From JASJAR01 sp038530285 (GTDB lineage Bacteria; Pseudomonadota; Alphaproteobacteria; Rhodobacterales; Rhodobacteraceae): DNA of 64,000 bases. The position numbers and the translations under genes were made by a program. The DNA is taken from positions 99,462-163,461 of the forward strand of contig JBCBCY010000007.1 in NCBI GenBank assembly GCA_038530285.1. Reading direction: 5' to 3'. The notes below the pieces were generated by a model, which saw nothing but the letters and a program-made list of their open reading frames with translations, made no database searches and was not told where the DNA came from. This document shows, one piece after another, positions 26,341 to 34,410 of this stretch (position 1 is the stretch's first letter; each line of letters begins with the position of its first letter).

Positions 26341-27185
26341 CTCCCCAATTTGTCGTCATAGGGGCCATGAAGTGCGGCACCACGACGTTGGCGGCCCAGT
26401 TGGGCGCGCAATCCGGGATTTTCATGACGGATCCCAAAGAGCCGCAGTATTTTTCTGACGACGCGGTCTTCGCGCATGGGCCTGATTGGTACGGGGCATT
26501 GTTTGCCGGCGCGGCCGAAAGCGATATCAGGGGCGAGGCCAGCACCCATTACACCAAGCGCCCGGAACTGCCCAAGACGCTGGAGCGGATGCTAGCGGCC
26601 CTGCCGGATGTTCGGCTGGTCTACATGATCCGCGACCCGATGGCGCGGCTGGTGTCTCATTATGTGCACGAATGGTCCCAAGGGGTGCTGTCGCGCCCGC
26701 TGGACGTTGAGATTGATGCACATACGCCGCTTGTCGATTATGGCCGTTTTGGTTGGCAGATTGCGCCTTTCATCGAAGCCTATGGACGCGAGGCGGTGCT
26801 TCTGACCAGCCTTGAACGGATGACGGCGGACCCCGAAGGTGAGTTGGCGCGGGTGGCGTCCCATATTGGTGCGGCGGGCGCGGTGGGCTGGGTCCATGAC
26901 AACGCGGCCGAAAACGTCTCGGCCAAGCGGACACGGAAGCTGCCCCTGCATGGGCTGATCGTGGACAATCCGGTGGCTGATGTGCTGCGCCGGACTCTTG
27001 TGCCGAAGTCCCTTCGCACCTGGGTGCGCGAGGCGCGCCAGATCAAGGGGCGGCCGCAGATCCCTGAAGACAGGGTGACTGAGTTGCAGGCGCGATTTGC
27101 GCAGGACCGTGAGATATTGGCGGGCTTTTTCCCGGGTGATCCGTCGCTTGATCTGGCCTATCCGTTTCTGGACCCGGTCGCATGA
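26337..27185 (+). CDS. Sulfotransferase (PAPS-dependent)
   Basis: The 282-residue protein has the 5'-phosphosulfate loop I-G-A-M-K-C-G-T-T-T-L at residues 7-17 and the 3'-phosphate motif Y-M-I-R-D-P-M-A-R-L-V-S-H-Y in the middle, both diagnostic of PAPS sulfotransferases. Lying between two glycosyltransferases, and overlapping both by four bases, it very probably sulfates the glycan or its lipid-linked precursor. It is one of three sulfotransferases in the region. Confidence 0.92.
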   Translation: MTPQFVVIGAMKCGTTTLAAQLGAQSGIFMTDPKEPQYFSDDAVFAHGPDWYGALFAGAAESDIRGEASTHYTKRPELPKTLERMLAALPDVRLVYMIRDPMARLVSHYVHEWSQGVLSRPLDVEIDAHTPLVDYGRFGWQIAPFIEAYGREAVLLTSLERMTADPEGELARVASHIGAAGAVGWVHDNAAENVSAKRTRKLPLHGLIVDNPVADVLRRTLVPKSLRTWVREARQIKGRPQIPEDRVTELQARFAQDREILAGFFPGDPSLDLAYPFLDPVA

Positions 27186-28135
27186 CAATCGCTGCTATCG
27201 CAATTGGTCGCAACGAAGGTGCGCGTTTGGTCGATTGCCTAGCGTCGCTTCAAGGCAAGGTGGCGCCGATTGTGTATGTAGATTCGGGATCAACCGACGG
27301 TTCGGTTGATGCCGCGCGCGCAGCCGGGGCCGAGGTTGTCGCACTTGATATGACGCAGCCGTTCACTGCCGCTCGCGCACGCAATGCCGGATTGCAGCGG
27401 TTGGCCGATATCGCCCCTGACGGATCATACGTGCAGTTTCTCGATGGCGATTGCGCCTTGCGTGAGGGCTGGATCGAGGCCGCTTTGGCCGAATTAGAGG
27501 CACATGCTGACCTGGCCGTGGTCTGTGGGCGTCGCCGTGAACGCTTCCCTGACGCGAGCGTCTGGAACCGGCTGACGGATATTGAATGGGACACGCCGGT
27601 GGGCGACGCGATTGCCTGCGGCGGCGACGCGCTGATGCGGCGCTCGGCCCTGGAGGCTGTGGGGGGGTACCGCGACGATCTGATCGCCGGCGAAGAGCCC
27701 GAGATGTGTTTCAGGATGCGCGCGGCAGGTTGGAAGATCCGCCGCATAGACGCCGAGATGACGTGGCATGACGCGGCAATGACGCGCTTGGGCCAATGGT
27801 GGAAACGCAACCGGCGGGCCGGTCACGCCTATGCTGAAAGCGCCGCACTTCATGGCAAAAGCCCCGAACGGTTTCGGGTCGCGCAGACCCGGCGCGCGGT
27901 GATCTGGGGGATGGTGCTGCCGCTTTTGTCGGTGCTTGGCGTTGTCATAACGCCATGGACGCTGCTGCTGCTTTTGGCCTATCCCGCCCAGGTGGCGCGG
28001 CTGGCGGCTGGTGGCATGCCGCTGTTCAGAGCCTTTTTCCTTGTTCTGGGGCGGCTGCCGGAGGCCCGCGGCGTGCTGGAGTACTGGCAGGCGCGGCTAA
28101 CCGGTAAAAAGCGCGGGCTGATCGAATATAAGTGA
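27182..28135 (+). CDS. Glycosyltransferase family 2 with C-terminal membrane segments
   Basis: The 317-residue protein has a GT-A domain with Y-V-D-S-G-S-T-D-G-S, then F-T-A-A-R-A-R-N-A-G and the metal site F-L-D-G-D-C. G-G-D-A-L-M-R-R and E-E-P-E-M-C-F-R-M-R-A-A-G-W lie on the acceptor side. Hydrophobic helices near residues 238-280 should anchor it to the inner membrane. It ends the five-gene coupled chain that began at 23313 and is convergent with the flippase gene, with only two bases between the stops. Confidence 0.92.
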   Translation: MTIAAIAIGRNEGARLVDCLASLQGKVAPIVYVDSGSTDGSVDAARAAGAEVVALDMTQPFTAARARNAGLQRLADIAPDGSYVQFLDGDCALREGWIEAALAELEAHADLAVVCGRRRERFPDASVWNRLTDIEWDTPVGDAIACGGDALMRRSALEAVGGYRDDLIAGEEPEMCFRMRAAGWKIRRIDAEMTWHDAAMTRLGQWWKRNRRAGHAYAESAALHGKSPERFRVAQTRRAVIWGMVLPLLSVLGVVITPWTLLLLLAYPAQVARLAAGGMPLFRAFFLVLGRLPEARGVLEYWQARLTGKKRGLIEYK

Positions 28136-28137
28136 AC

Positions 28138-29532
28138 TTACTCGCGCGCACGTGCCAGCGCGCTGACGATGAGGTCTGAAATCAGTTCGCCGTGCAGCAG
28201 ACCCACGACCAAGGCAATCGCGATGCCAAAACCGTAGTACAAAAGGTCATGGCGCAGATCCCAGCCATTGTACCGGCGGGCGGTCACTGCAAGTGCCGGG
28301 TGATACAGGACCGCTGAAATCAATGGCGCCAGGATCACGCCGACGACGCCGAAATAGACCGCGCCCACAAAGACCAAGGAAAGCTGGAACAACGCTCCGG
28401 CAGACAGGACAGTGGCGTAGCGACCGGAATCGCCTGCAGCAAGAGGCAGGCTGCTGTAGCTGGCCACGATCACCCGCGGCATGGCCGCCAGCGCGATCAA
28501 GATCATCAATGGTCCGGCGTCGTAGTAGCGTGGATCGTACAGGAACCGGATCAGCCAGTCGCCGATCAGCGCCATCAAAGCGAGGCCACACATCAGAACG
28601 CCGGTGATCATGATCCGGGCCCTGTCGATTTTGCGCCTGTTTTCGGCAGATTCCGACGGCGGCCGTCGCGCATAGAGCGGAAACAGCACCGCTTGGCTCA
28701 TCGTCTGGGCCAACATCATCGGCACCGACGCCAGGAAAAACGCGATGTTGTAGATCGCAAGTTCACTCAGGGTGACGTATTTGCCCAAAATCGCCTTGTC
28801 GCCCTGGTTGATGAAGAACCCCGCAACCGTGGCCAGGAAGATGTACTTCCCGAACTTGAGCAGTCTTGTGAAAGCATCTTTTTCAAAAAGGATGCGGTTC
28901 TTGATCCCCGGCAAAACAGAATTGATATGAGACAGAACCGTGATGATCAGCGGCCCCACGATCGAGCCGACCACAAGCGCCCAGACGGTTTCAAGCCACC
29001 AGGCCATGGCGATCATCACCAAAATGCCGATCAATTGGGAACCAAGGTGCAACGCGACCATGCGCCCAAGAAACAGCTCGCGCGAGGCGGTCGCCATGCG
29101 GGTTGAAACGAACCCCTGGATCACCGGAACAAAGGCCGAGACCAACAGAAGGTCCGCCAGTATCGGGGTGTCATAGAAATCTGCGATCGGGCCCGCCGAA
29201 ACAGCGACAATGAGGCCCAAAAGAAACCCTCTGCCAATCTGGATGGTCCATGCGGTATTCAAGAACGCCGGGTCATTGCCGCGTTTGTCCTGGACAATCG
29301 CACTTCGGATTCCGAGGTCTGAAAACATGGCGGCACCAGACAGGACGACCTGAATGATCGCCATGATGCCGAATGCTTCGGGAAACAGCAGGCGCGTCAA
29401 AATAAGATTCGACGCCAGACGCATGAAGTTCTGACCGCCAAACCGGATCGCTGTCATCCCCGAGCTGCGGATCGCGCGGTTTTTCAGCCCATCATCTGCG
29501 AAGATGCCTTTAAGGGTCGCGAGCGGGCTCAC
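28138..29532 (-). CDS. Oligosaccharide flippase, Wzx-like (MATE/PST family)
   Basis: The 464-residue protein is strongly hydrophobic with about 12 to 14 membrane helices. The N-terminal region R-S-S-G-M-T-A-I-R-F-G-G-Q-N and T-R-L-L-F-P-E-A-F-G-I-M-A is typical of polysaccharide transporters of the WzxC/RfbX type. It would flip undecaprenyl-diphosphate-linked repeat units across the inner membrane. The GTG start lies two bases after the stop of the preceding glycosyltransferase, so they form one unit. Confidence 0.92.
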   Translation of the reverse strand: MSPLATLKGIFADDGLKNRAIRSSGMTAIRFGGQNFMRLASNLILTRLLFPEAFGIMAIIQVVLSGAAMFSDLGIRSAIVQDKRGNDPAFLNTAWTIQIGRGFLLGLIVAVSAGPIADFYDTPILADLLLVSAFVPVIQGFVSTRMATASRELFLGRMVALHLGSQLIGILVMIAMAWWLETVWALVVGSIVGPLIITVLSHINSVLPGIKNRILFEKDAFTRLLKFGKYIFLATVAGFFINQGDKAILGKYVTLSELAIYNIAFFLASVPMMLAQTMSQAVLFPLYARRPPSESAENRRKIDRARIMITGVLMCGLALMALIGDWLIRFLYDPRYYDAGPLMILIALAAMPRVIVASYSSLPLAAGDSGRYATVLSAGALFQLSLVFVGAVYFGVVGVILAPLISAVLYHPALAVTARRYNGWDLRHDLLYYGFGIAIALVVGLLHGELISDLIVSALARARE

Positions 29533-29533
29533 G

Positions 29534-30616
29534 TCACGACGCCCCAGCGATGTTCAACAGCTCTGTTTCAAAGGCGTCGGTTGCATCGGCCCAGGTATAG
29601 CTGGCAACCGTTTCACGCGCGGCCTCCGACATGGCGCGCCATGTGTCGGCGGGATGTGACAAAAGCTCGATCAGACGCGCGCCGAGAGCTTCTGCATCGT
29701 CGATGTCCGCCAGATACCCGTTGACCCCGGGTTTGATCAGATCTGGCGCCGCCCCGGCGCGGGTTGCCACAACGGGCGTTCTGCAGGCCATGGCTTCCAG
29801 AAGAGGCAGGCCAAAGCCTTCGTTGCGGCTTCCAAACACCCAAGCATCGCAAGACGCGTACAGGGCCGGGATCTGTTCTTGCGGGGGTTCGCGCAAGTAT
29901 TGTGTGTTGGGTGGCAAGGGATATTCGTCTTCAGGATCACGCTTTCCGAAGGCGGCGACGTCCAGATCAGGCAGCGCGTCGCGGGCGATGTTGACCGCTT
30001 TGATCATTACATCAAGACCTTTGAACGGTGTTGAGGCATACATCAGGCCAACCTTCGGTCGTGCATTGCGGTCGCGTGGCGGGGCGTTGAACTTTACCGA
30101 ATCCACCGCATTGGGAACCAAAGCGACATTGTCATCGCCATAGGTGTTGGCCATGGTTTGGACCAGCCAGTCGGCGATCGTTATCTTTTTCATGGGCAGG
30201 TAATAGCTGCCTGCCGAAAGATCGGTCGGCAGATGTGGATGCACCTCATGGTGCTGTATGAAATAGGCTTTCTTGCCCTTTTCGGGCGGCATGGCCATGA
30301 CCTCAAACGCGGTGCGCCACCAGGTCGCAACGATCACGTCGCCGTCGGGAACGTCATCGATATCAAGCGGCCACTTGTTTGGAAGCAGTGTTAGCCGGTT
30401 GCCAAGGGGCCGAAAGAAGAGATCGCGGTTTTCAAGGGGCGTCATCCCGGTGGACCGGAGTTTTGACCAGGCCCGGCGGAGCTGCGAATCCTGTTTCGGC
30501 AGGCGCGCGACGACCTGGACATCATGGCCTCTTGAAAGAAGCTCAAGGGCGTAGGCTGCAATAACACGGCTGCCACCACCTTGGCTGATTTCTGGGCAGA
30601 TAAAACTAATTTTCAC
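29534..30616 (-). CDS. Glycosyltransferase family 4
   Basis: The 360-residue protein has an N-terminal GT-B half with Q-G-G-G-S-R-V-I-A-A-Y-A-L-E-L-L. The C-terminal half shows V-G-L-M-Y-A-S-T-P-F-K-G-L-D-V and then V-F-G-S-R-N-E-G-F-G-L-P-L-L-E-A-M-A-C-R-T-P-V, the GT4 E-x7-E region. The start is GTG. It precedes the Wzx-like gene in the same transcription unit. Acceptor and donor are unknown. Confidence 0.92.
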   Translation of the reverse strand: MKISFICPEISQGGGSRVIAAYALELLSRGHDVQVVARLPKQDSQLRRAWSKLRSTGMTPLENRDLFFRPLGNRLTLLPNKWPLDIDDVPDGDVIVATWWRTAFEVMAMPPEKGKKAYFIQHHEVHPHLPTDLSAGSYYLPMKKITIADWLVQTMANTYGDDNVALVPNAVDSVKFNAPPRDRNARPKVGLMYASTPFKGLDVMIKAVNIARDALPDLDVAAFGKRDPEDEYPLPPNTQYLREPPQEQIPALYASCDAWVFGSRNEGFGLPLLEAMACRTPVVATRAGAAPDLIKPGVNGYLADIDDAEALGARLIELLSHPADTWRAMSEAARETVASYTWADATDAFETELLNIAGAS

Positions 30617-30667
30617 GACGTCTCACGACCGGCTTCAATCACGCGGTGCTTATCACTGAATTGTCCG

Positions 30668-31909
30668 CTAACCACAATCTTCGTTGGTACTTTTCCTGGC
30701 GTTGAGAGCGGTTTTGAGCGCATCGAGCCACGCATGCCCATAAGTCAGGCAAGGTTCCAGGTGATTGCCCTCGGCCCATTCGTTCCAAGCATTGACGAAC
30801 AAAAAGTCTGGCCCATCGGTGGCTTTGGCCTGTTGTGCCTTGGCGGTTGACCAGGCTGCGAAAAGCTCTGGTGAGCTGTTGCGAAAAATGATGGCCTGAT
30901 TGGCGGGGCGTCGGGCGGAATTGTCCCATGACGGGCAGACGCCGGGAAAACACAGGTAGGGGGGAGGCGCCTGTGCTTTGTCAAATGCAACAAATGCTTC
31001 CAGATCGTGGAGTTTATCGAGGCTTCGGACCCGTCCAGCCTCACGGCGCAGGCGATGCGCGATCCTTTTCAACGGGGCTTGTTTGAGGTCGGGTCGAACG
31101 TCGAGCCAGCGCCGAAAGTTGCGTGAAAAGGGCTGGAACTCAAGCGCGGCATCGAACCCGAGTTCGGCAGGAGCGCGCAGATCGCGGTCGAGGTAGCGTT
31201 CGACGCGGATCAGGAAGGGATCGATACCTTCGGCGCGCAGGGTCTCGCGGAAGATATCGCTCCATCGGCGCGCGCCGGGCAATTCATCGGTGTTGTAAAC
31301 AGCAAACACCGGTCGGTTGTTGGTGCGGATGTATCGGGGGTCGTGAAAGGCGGCCGCCAGATGCCGGGCATGCGCCCTGGTGTCTTCGTCGCAATAGGTT
31401 TGGCCAAGCAGGACTTCCTTGTCGCCGCCAGACCAGGCGCGGGTCCAGTTTTCATTCGCCCAACACAACATGAAAGGAAAATCGGGTTCTTGCGATGCCA
31501 GCACCGCATCGAAGGGCTTGTGCAAGATGCGGTGCCCGGAAAACCAATAGTGGTAGTAACAAAAGCCCGACACGCCAGCTGACTGCGCAAGCTTGGCTTG
31601 TGCGGCACGCACTTCGGGCAATCGGAGGTCGTAAAAACCGAGGTCCGCCGGCAGGTGGGGCTGCGCATGACCGCGAAAGCGCGGCTTGGCGCGCACCACG
31701 TTGCGCCATTCGGTAAATCCCTCGCCCCAGAACGCGTTGTTTTCGGGCACAGGGTGGTATTGTGGAAGATAGAAAGCGATGGCCTGCAACGGATCTGGTT
31801 GCGCGGCGGTTGGGCTCTCGGGATCGAGAGAAGACGAGGTATGATCAAGCATGCCAACACTCTGGGCGCGCTTGGTTAAAGTGGCGTTAACCAAGCTTTC
31901 ATCTTGCAT
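30668..31909 (-). CDS. WbsX-like glycan-processing protein (GH99-related fold)
   Basis: The product is about 413 residues. It contains Y-L-P-Q-Y-H-P-x-P-E-N-N-x-x-W-G-x-G-F-T-E-W and then Y-Y-H-Y-W-F-S-G. W-A-N-E-N-W-T-R-x-W-S-G and the terminal N-A-W-N-E-W-A-E-G complete the defining signature of the WbsX family, often annotated as glycosyltransferase WbsX or GH99-like. These genes are common in O-antigen and capsule loci; the precise reaction is not settled. The ATG at 31909 is used; an alternative ATG at 31852 also has purines upstream and would leave the CtrA-type site outside the coding region. Confidence 0.88.
   Translation of the reverse strand: MQDESLVNATLTKRAQSVGMLDHTSSSLDPESPTAAQPDPLQAIAFYLPQYHPVPENNAFWGEGFTEWRNVVRAKPRFRGHAQPHLPADLGFYDLRLPEVRAAQAKLAQSAGVSGFCYYHYWFSGHRILHKPFDAVLASQEPDFPFMLCWANENWTRAWSGGDKEVLLGQTYCDEDTRAHARHLAAAFHDPRYIRTNNRPVFAVYNTDELPGARRWSDIFRETLRAEGIDPFLIRVERYLDRDLRAPAELGFDAALEFQPFSRNFRRWLDVRPDLKQAPLKRIAHRLRREAGRVRSLDKLHDLEAFVAFDKAQAPPPYLCFPGVCPSWDNSARRPANQAIIFRNSSPELFAAWSTAKAQQAKATDGPDFLFVNAWNEWAEGNHLEPCLTYGHAWLDALKTALNARKSTNEDCG
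31876..31891. promoter_or_regulatory. CtrA-type binding site (TTAA-N7-TTAAC)
   Basis: The sequence matches the full CtrA consensus exactly. It lies within a perfect 9 bp inverted repeat, CTTGGTTAA and TTAACCAAG, at 31871-31895. It sits at the divergent starts of the WbsX-like gene and a sulfotransferase. CtrA is the alphaproteobacterial master response regulator of cell cycle, motility and envelope functions. Binding is inferred from the motif alone. Confidence 0.6.
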
Positions 31910-31925
31910 AGGGTAATGGCCCTTT

Positions 31926-32660
31926 ATGCCATCGCTTGCTCTTGCACATCGTTTGATCTGGTTCGCACATTGCCCGAAGGCCGGGGGCACCTCGGTTGAA
32001 ACCGCCATGGTGGCCCGTTGGGGTCCGCAGGTGGGACATCTGCATTGGGGGTGGGATCTGTGGTGGATGCGCGGCGGATGGCGCGAGGCGTCGCCACCCA
32101 ATTCGCCCCAACACCTGATCTGGGAGGATGCGCTCAGCGTCCTACCGCGCGCGCCAGATGACGTGTTCGCCTTGGTTCGTGATCCCGCACAAAGAATGGC
32201 CAGCGAATACCGATGGCAAAGACGCGGAAGACGCGGAACGTTTTTGGGGCTGGCCGTGTCGTATCTGCCGTTTTCGCTATGGCTGACGCTGATGCTGGCA
32301 TTGGCGCGGCAGAACCCATATGCCTATGACAATCACCTGCGCCCGCAGACGGATTTTATCCCGGACGGTGCGAAGGTGTTTTATCTGGAAGACGGGCTCG
32401 CTCCGGCGCTGGACTGGCTTGCTGAGACTGCCGGAGCCCCCCCTTTCGAGGCCACGCCGCATCAATTGTCGACCCGGGCCGTTGGGACCACGCTTCGTCC
32501 CCGCGATTGTGACAGAATTGGGTGGGCGTTCGCGGCCGACTACGCACGGTTTGGCTACTCCAATCCCGCCCGCACTGGCGCACTAGCCAATTGGCTCGAC
32601 CGCTTCGCTGATGCCGTTGCGCCGGGGTTGGCCTGGTTGGAATGCCGGGGGATGATCTGA
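31926..32660 (+). CDS. Sulfotransferase-family protein
   Basis: The 244-residue protein begins with the phosphosulfate loop W-F-A-H-C-P-K-A-G-G-T-S-V-E. It follows with V-F-A-L-V-R-D-P-A-Q-R-M-A-S-E-Y, matching the 5' and 3' PAPS-binding motifs of the Sulfotransfer_2 group (carbohydrate sulfotransferases). It is short for the family, and the second half is less conserved. It is divergent from the WbsX-like gene by 16 bases, and a CtrA-type site lies in the shared region. Confidence 0.85.
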   Translation: MPSLALAHRLIWFAHCPKAGGTSVETAMVARWGPQVGHLHWGWDLWWMRGGWREASPPNSPQHLIWEDALSVLPRAPDDVFALVRDPAQRMASEYRWQRRGRRGTFLGLAVSYLPFSLWLTLMLALARQNPYAYDNHLRPQTDFIPDGAKVFYLEDGLAPALDWLAETAGAPPFEATPHQLSTRAVGTTLRPRDCDRIGWAFAADYARFGYSNPARTGALANWLDRFADAVAPGLAWLECRGMI

Positions 32661-32745
32661 CCACCGTACGGTAGGGAAATGCGGTCTTAACGAATTCTTT
32701 AGAGGCTCCCGAAGGTAAGCGATTTGCCCATAAGGAGCGCCTAGA

Positions 32746-32979
32746 ATGGCCTTAATCAACGATGCTGCGACCGCTTGGTCGTCCCCGATCACATTGACCC
32801 AAGACGAGGTCTGGCAGACCCGCAGCGGAAGCGTTTTGGTATCGACGACTGCCAACCCGGCACCGGACGATGGCATTTTGTTGCGCCAAGGATATGGCCT
32901 GCGGCTGGCAGCCGGTAAGACCGTCTATTATCGCAAGGATGGCACAGCAGAGGCTTTGATCGTACGCGAGGGCGTTTGA
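32746..32979 (+). CDS. Small protein of unknown function
   Basis: I do not recognise this 77-residue protein. It looks like a compact beta-rich domain: alternating hydrophobic residues, no cysteine, no signal peptide, and a closing run R-Q-G-Y-G-L-R-L-A-A-G-K-T-V-Y-Y-R. AAGGAG lies about 9 nt before the ATG. The next gene overlaps its stop by four bases, so it probably acts with the two extracellular-type proteins that follow. A structural or cap protein of a secreted or appendage-like assembly is possible. Confidence 0.7.
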   Translation: MALINDAATAWSSPITLTQDEVWQTRSGSVLVSTTANPAPDDGILLRQGYGLRLAAGKTVYYRKDGTAEALIVREGV

Positions 32980-33260
32980 TGCAATCGTTCCTGATCTATG
33001 ACCGGTTTCTGGCCGGCGGTAGCGACATGCAACTTGCCCAGGGCAACGCCGCCCCGATTGCGGTGTCTGATACCCTGGACGTGGTTCGCACCGACGGGCC
33101 GGTATCGATTTCGGTGCTGGCCAACGACGTTGATCCCGAGGGTCAGCCTTTGACCCTGGTTTCGGCCTTTGCGGCCTTGGGAAGCGCGGTGGCGGAGGCC
33201 GACAATACCGTGACATACACCCCGCCCGCGGGCGCCCCCCCCGGGTGTTATAGAGTTTGA
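32976..33260 (+). CDS. N-terminal part of a frameshifted Ig/cadherin-like repeat protein
   Basis: This frame encodes 94 residues and ends abruptly after a run of cytosines. Its second half, S-I-S-V-L-A-N-D-V-D-P-E-G-Q-P-L-T-L-V, is the classic opening of a VCBS or cadherin-like extracellular domain; the expected completion Y-E-I-A-D lies in the next frame. Removing one C from the run at 33235-33242 joins the two frames into one protein of about 477 residues. The start overlaps the previous stop as ATGA. See the poly-C tract and the following entry. Confidence 0.7.
   Translation: MMQSFLIYDRFLAGGSDMQLAQGNAAPIAVSDTLDVVRTDGPVSISVLANDVDPEGQPLTLVSAFAALGSAVAEADNTVTYTPPAGAPPGCYRV
33235..33242 (+). 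repeat. Homopolymer tract of eight cytosines at the frameshift point
   Basis: Eight consecutive C residues mark the exact point where the reading frame of the Ig-like protein breaks. With seven C the frame reads G-A-P-P-G-V-I-E-F-D-T-V-V-Y-E-I-A-D and runs to 34410. The tract could be a sequencing or assembly error, or a genuine slippage site giving on/off switching of a surface protein. Confidence 0.75.
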
Positions 33261-33264
33261 CACG

Positions 33265-34410
33265 GTGGTCTACGAAATCGCTGACGTCGAAGATGCCCGG
33301 TCTACCGGTCAGGTGGACATCACCCTCACCGATCCCGATGTCAGCGTTGTTACGCTGGCCAACAATACGTTGCAGGTGAGCGGTGGCGAAGGGCCGATCG
33401 ATATTGCCATTTCGGCGCCTGCCGCTTTTGCGGGGACCTACACGGTCGACCTTCAAGATCTTGGCGCTGGCCCGGTCAACCTGGTCCCGCCGACGGTTTC
33501 GGGGTCACCAGATCTGGGGGCCACACTGACGGCAACGGACGGGCTTTGGATTTACGACGAAGCGGCCGGAACACCGGTTCATGGCCTGCAATGGCAACGT
33601 TCGGGCGTGGATATTTCAGGGGCGACGGCGGCAAGTTACACGCTTCAGGCAACTGATGTGGGTGTCCCTCTCAACGTGGTTGAAACGCTCACCGATGCCA
33701 ACGGCAGCCGCAGTGCCACAAGCGAGACACTCGGCAGCTTCTCTCCTTCAGCCGATACAGCTTTGGTCAACTGGTGGGATGCATCCGATGCGGCCACCAT
33801 TGTTCAAACGGGTGGGGCCCTTTCGGCTTGGGCCGATAAGGCGGGGGGCGCCAATCTGGTCCAGAATGCCGGAGCGCGTCAGCCCACGACCGGTGTGAGA
33901 ACCTTCAACGGTCTCAATGTTGTTGACTTCGACGGCGGCGACTACCTCGACCAGGCCATCACACTGCCCGCTTCAGGTGATGTTGCGTTCCATATGGTGC
34001 TGGCCATTGACAGCACGGTCAACGCATTCGAGGCGGTGATGGCGGTCGATGCGACCAATGACTTCCAGGTTGATGCGGCGAATGCGACCCAATTTGACGG
34101 ACGGGTCACTGCGGCGGGGATCGGCCCGGGTATGACATTGTCGGGTGGGCCCTTCGCTGGCACGATGATCCTGTCGGTGATTTGTGATTTTACCGGATCA
34201 GGCCAGTTGGAAGTATTTATCAACAACGTGTCGCGCGGCACCATGACCTACAGCACGCCGCTTGATGCGGCTGTGTCATTTCATCTTATGACCAATCGCG
34301 CCCAAAATGCCTCTGTCAACGGAGCGGTTGCCGAAATTGCGGTCACCGGTGATACAGGGACCCGGGCACAATACCATTCGTACCTTGCCGAAAAATGGGG
34401 GATTGCCTAG
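33265..34410 (+). CDS. C-terminal part of frameshifted Ig-like and LamG-like surface protein
   Basis: The open frame gives 381 residues. It completes the cadherin-like domain of the fragment before it, then has an Ig-like region around residues 75-155 (L-Q-W-Q-R-S-G-V-D-I-S-G-A-T). A LamG/concanavalin-type domain follows, opening with N-W-W-D-A-S-D-A-A-T-I and W-A-D-K-A-G-G and closing near residue 381. Such domains bind carbohydrate or build extracellular fibres. The GTG at 33265 is only the first start codon in this frame; the natural protein most likely starts at 32976. No signal peptide or RTX repeats are seen. Confidence 0.7.
   Translation: MVYEIADVEDARSTGQVDITLTDPDVSVVTLANNTLQVSGGEGPIDIAISAPAAFAGTYTVDLQDLGAGPVNLVPPTVSGSPDLGATLTATDGLWIYDEAAGTPVHGLQWQRSGVDISGATAASYTLQATDVGVPLNVVETLTDANGSRSATSETLGSFSPSADTALVNWWDASDAATIVQTGGALSAWADKAGGANLVQNAGARQPTTGVRTFNGLNVVDFDGGDYLDQAITLPASGDVAFHMVLAIDSTVNAFEAVMAVDATNDFQVDAANATQFDGRVTAAGIGPGMTLSGGPFAGTMILSVICDFTGSGQLEVFINNVSRGTMTYSTPLDAAVSFHLMTNRAQNASVNGAVAEIAVTGDTGTRAQYHSYLAEKWGIA

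Noticed and set aside
28129..28140. Palindrome TAAGTGAACTTA at the convergent ends of GT2 and the flippase gene
   Set aside because: The stem is only five bases and is made of the two overlapping stop regions; too weak to call a terminator.
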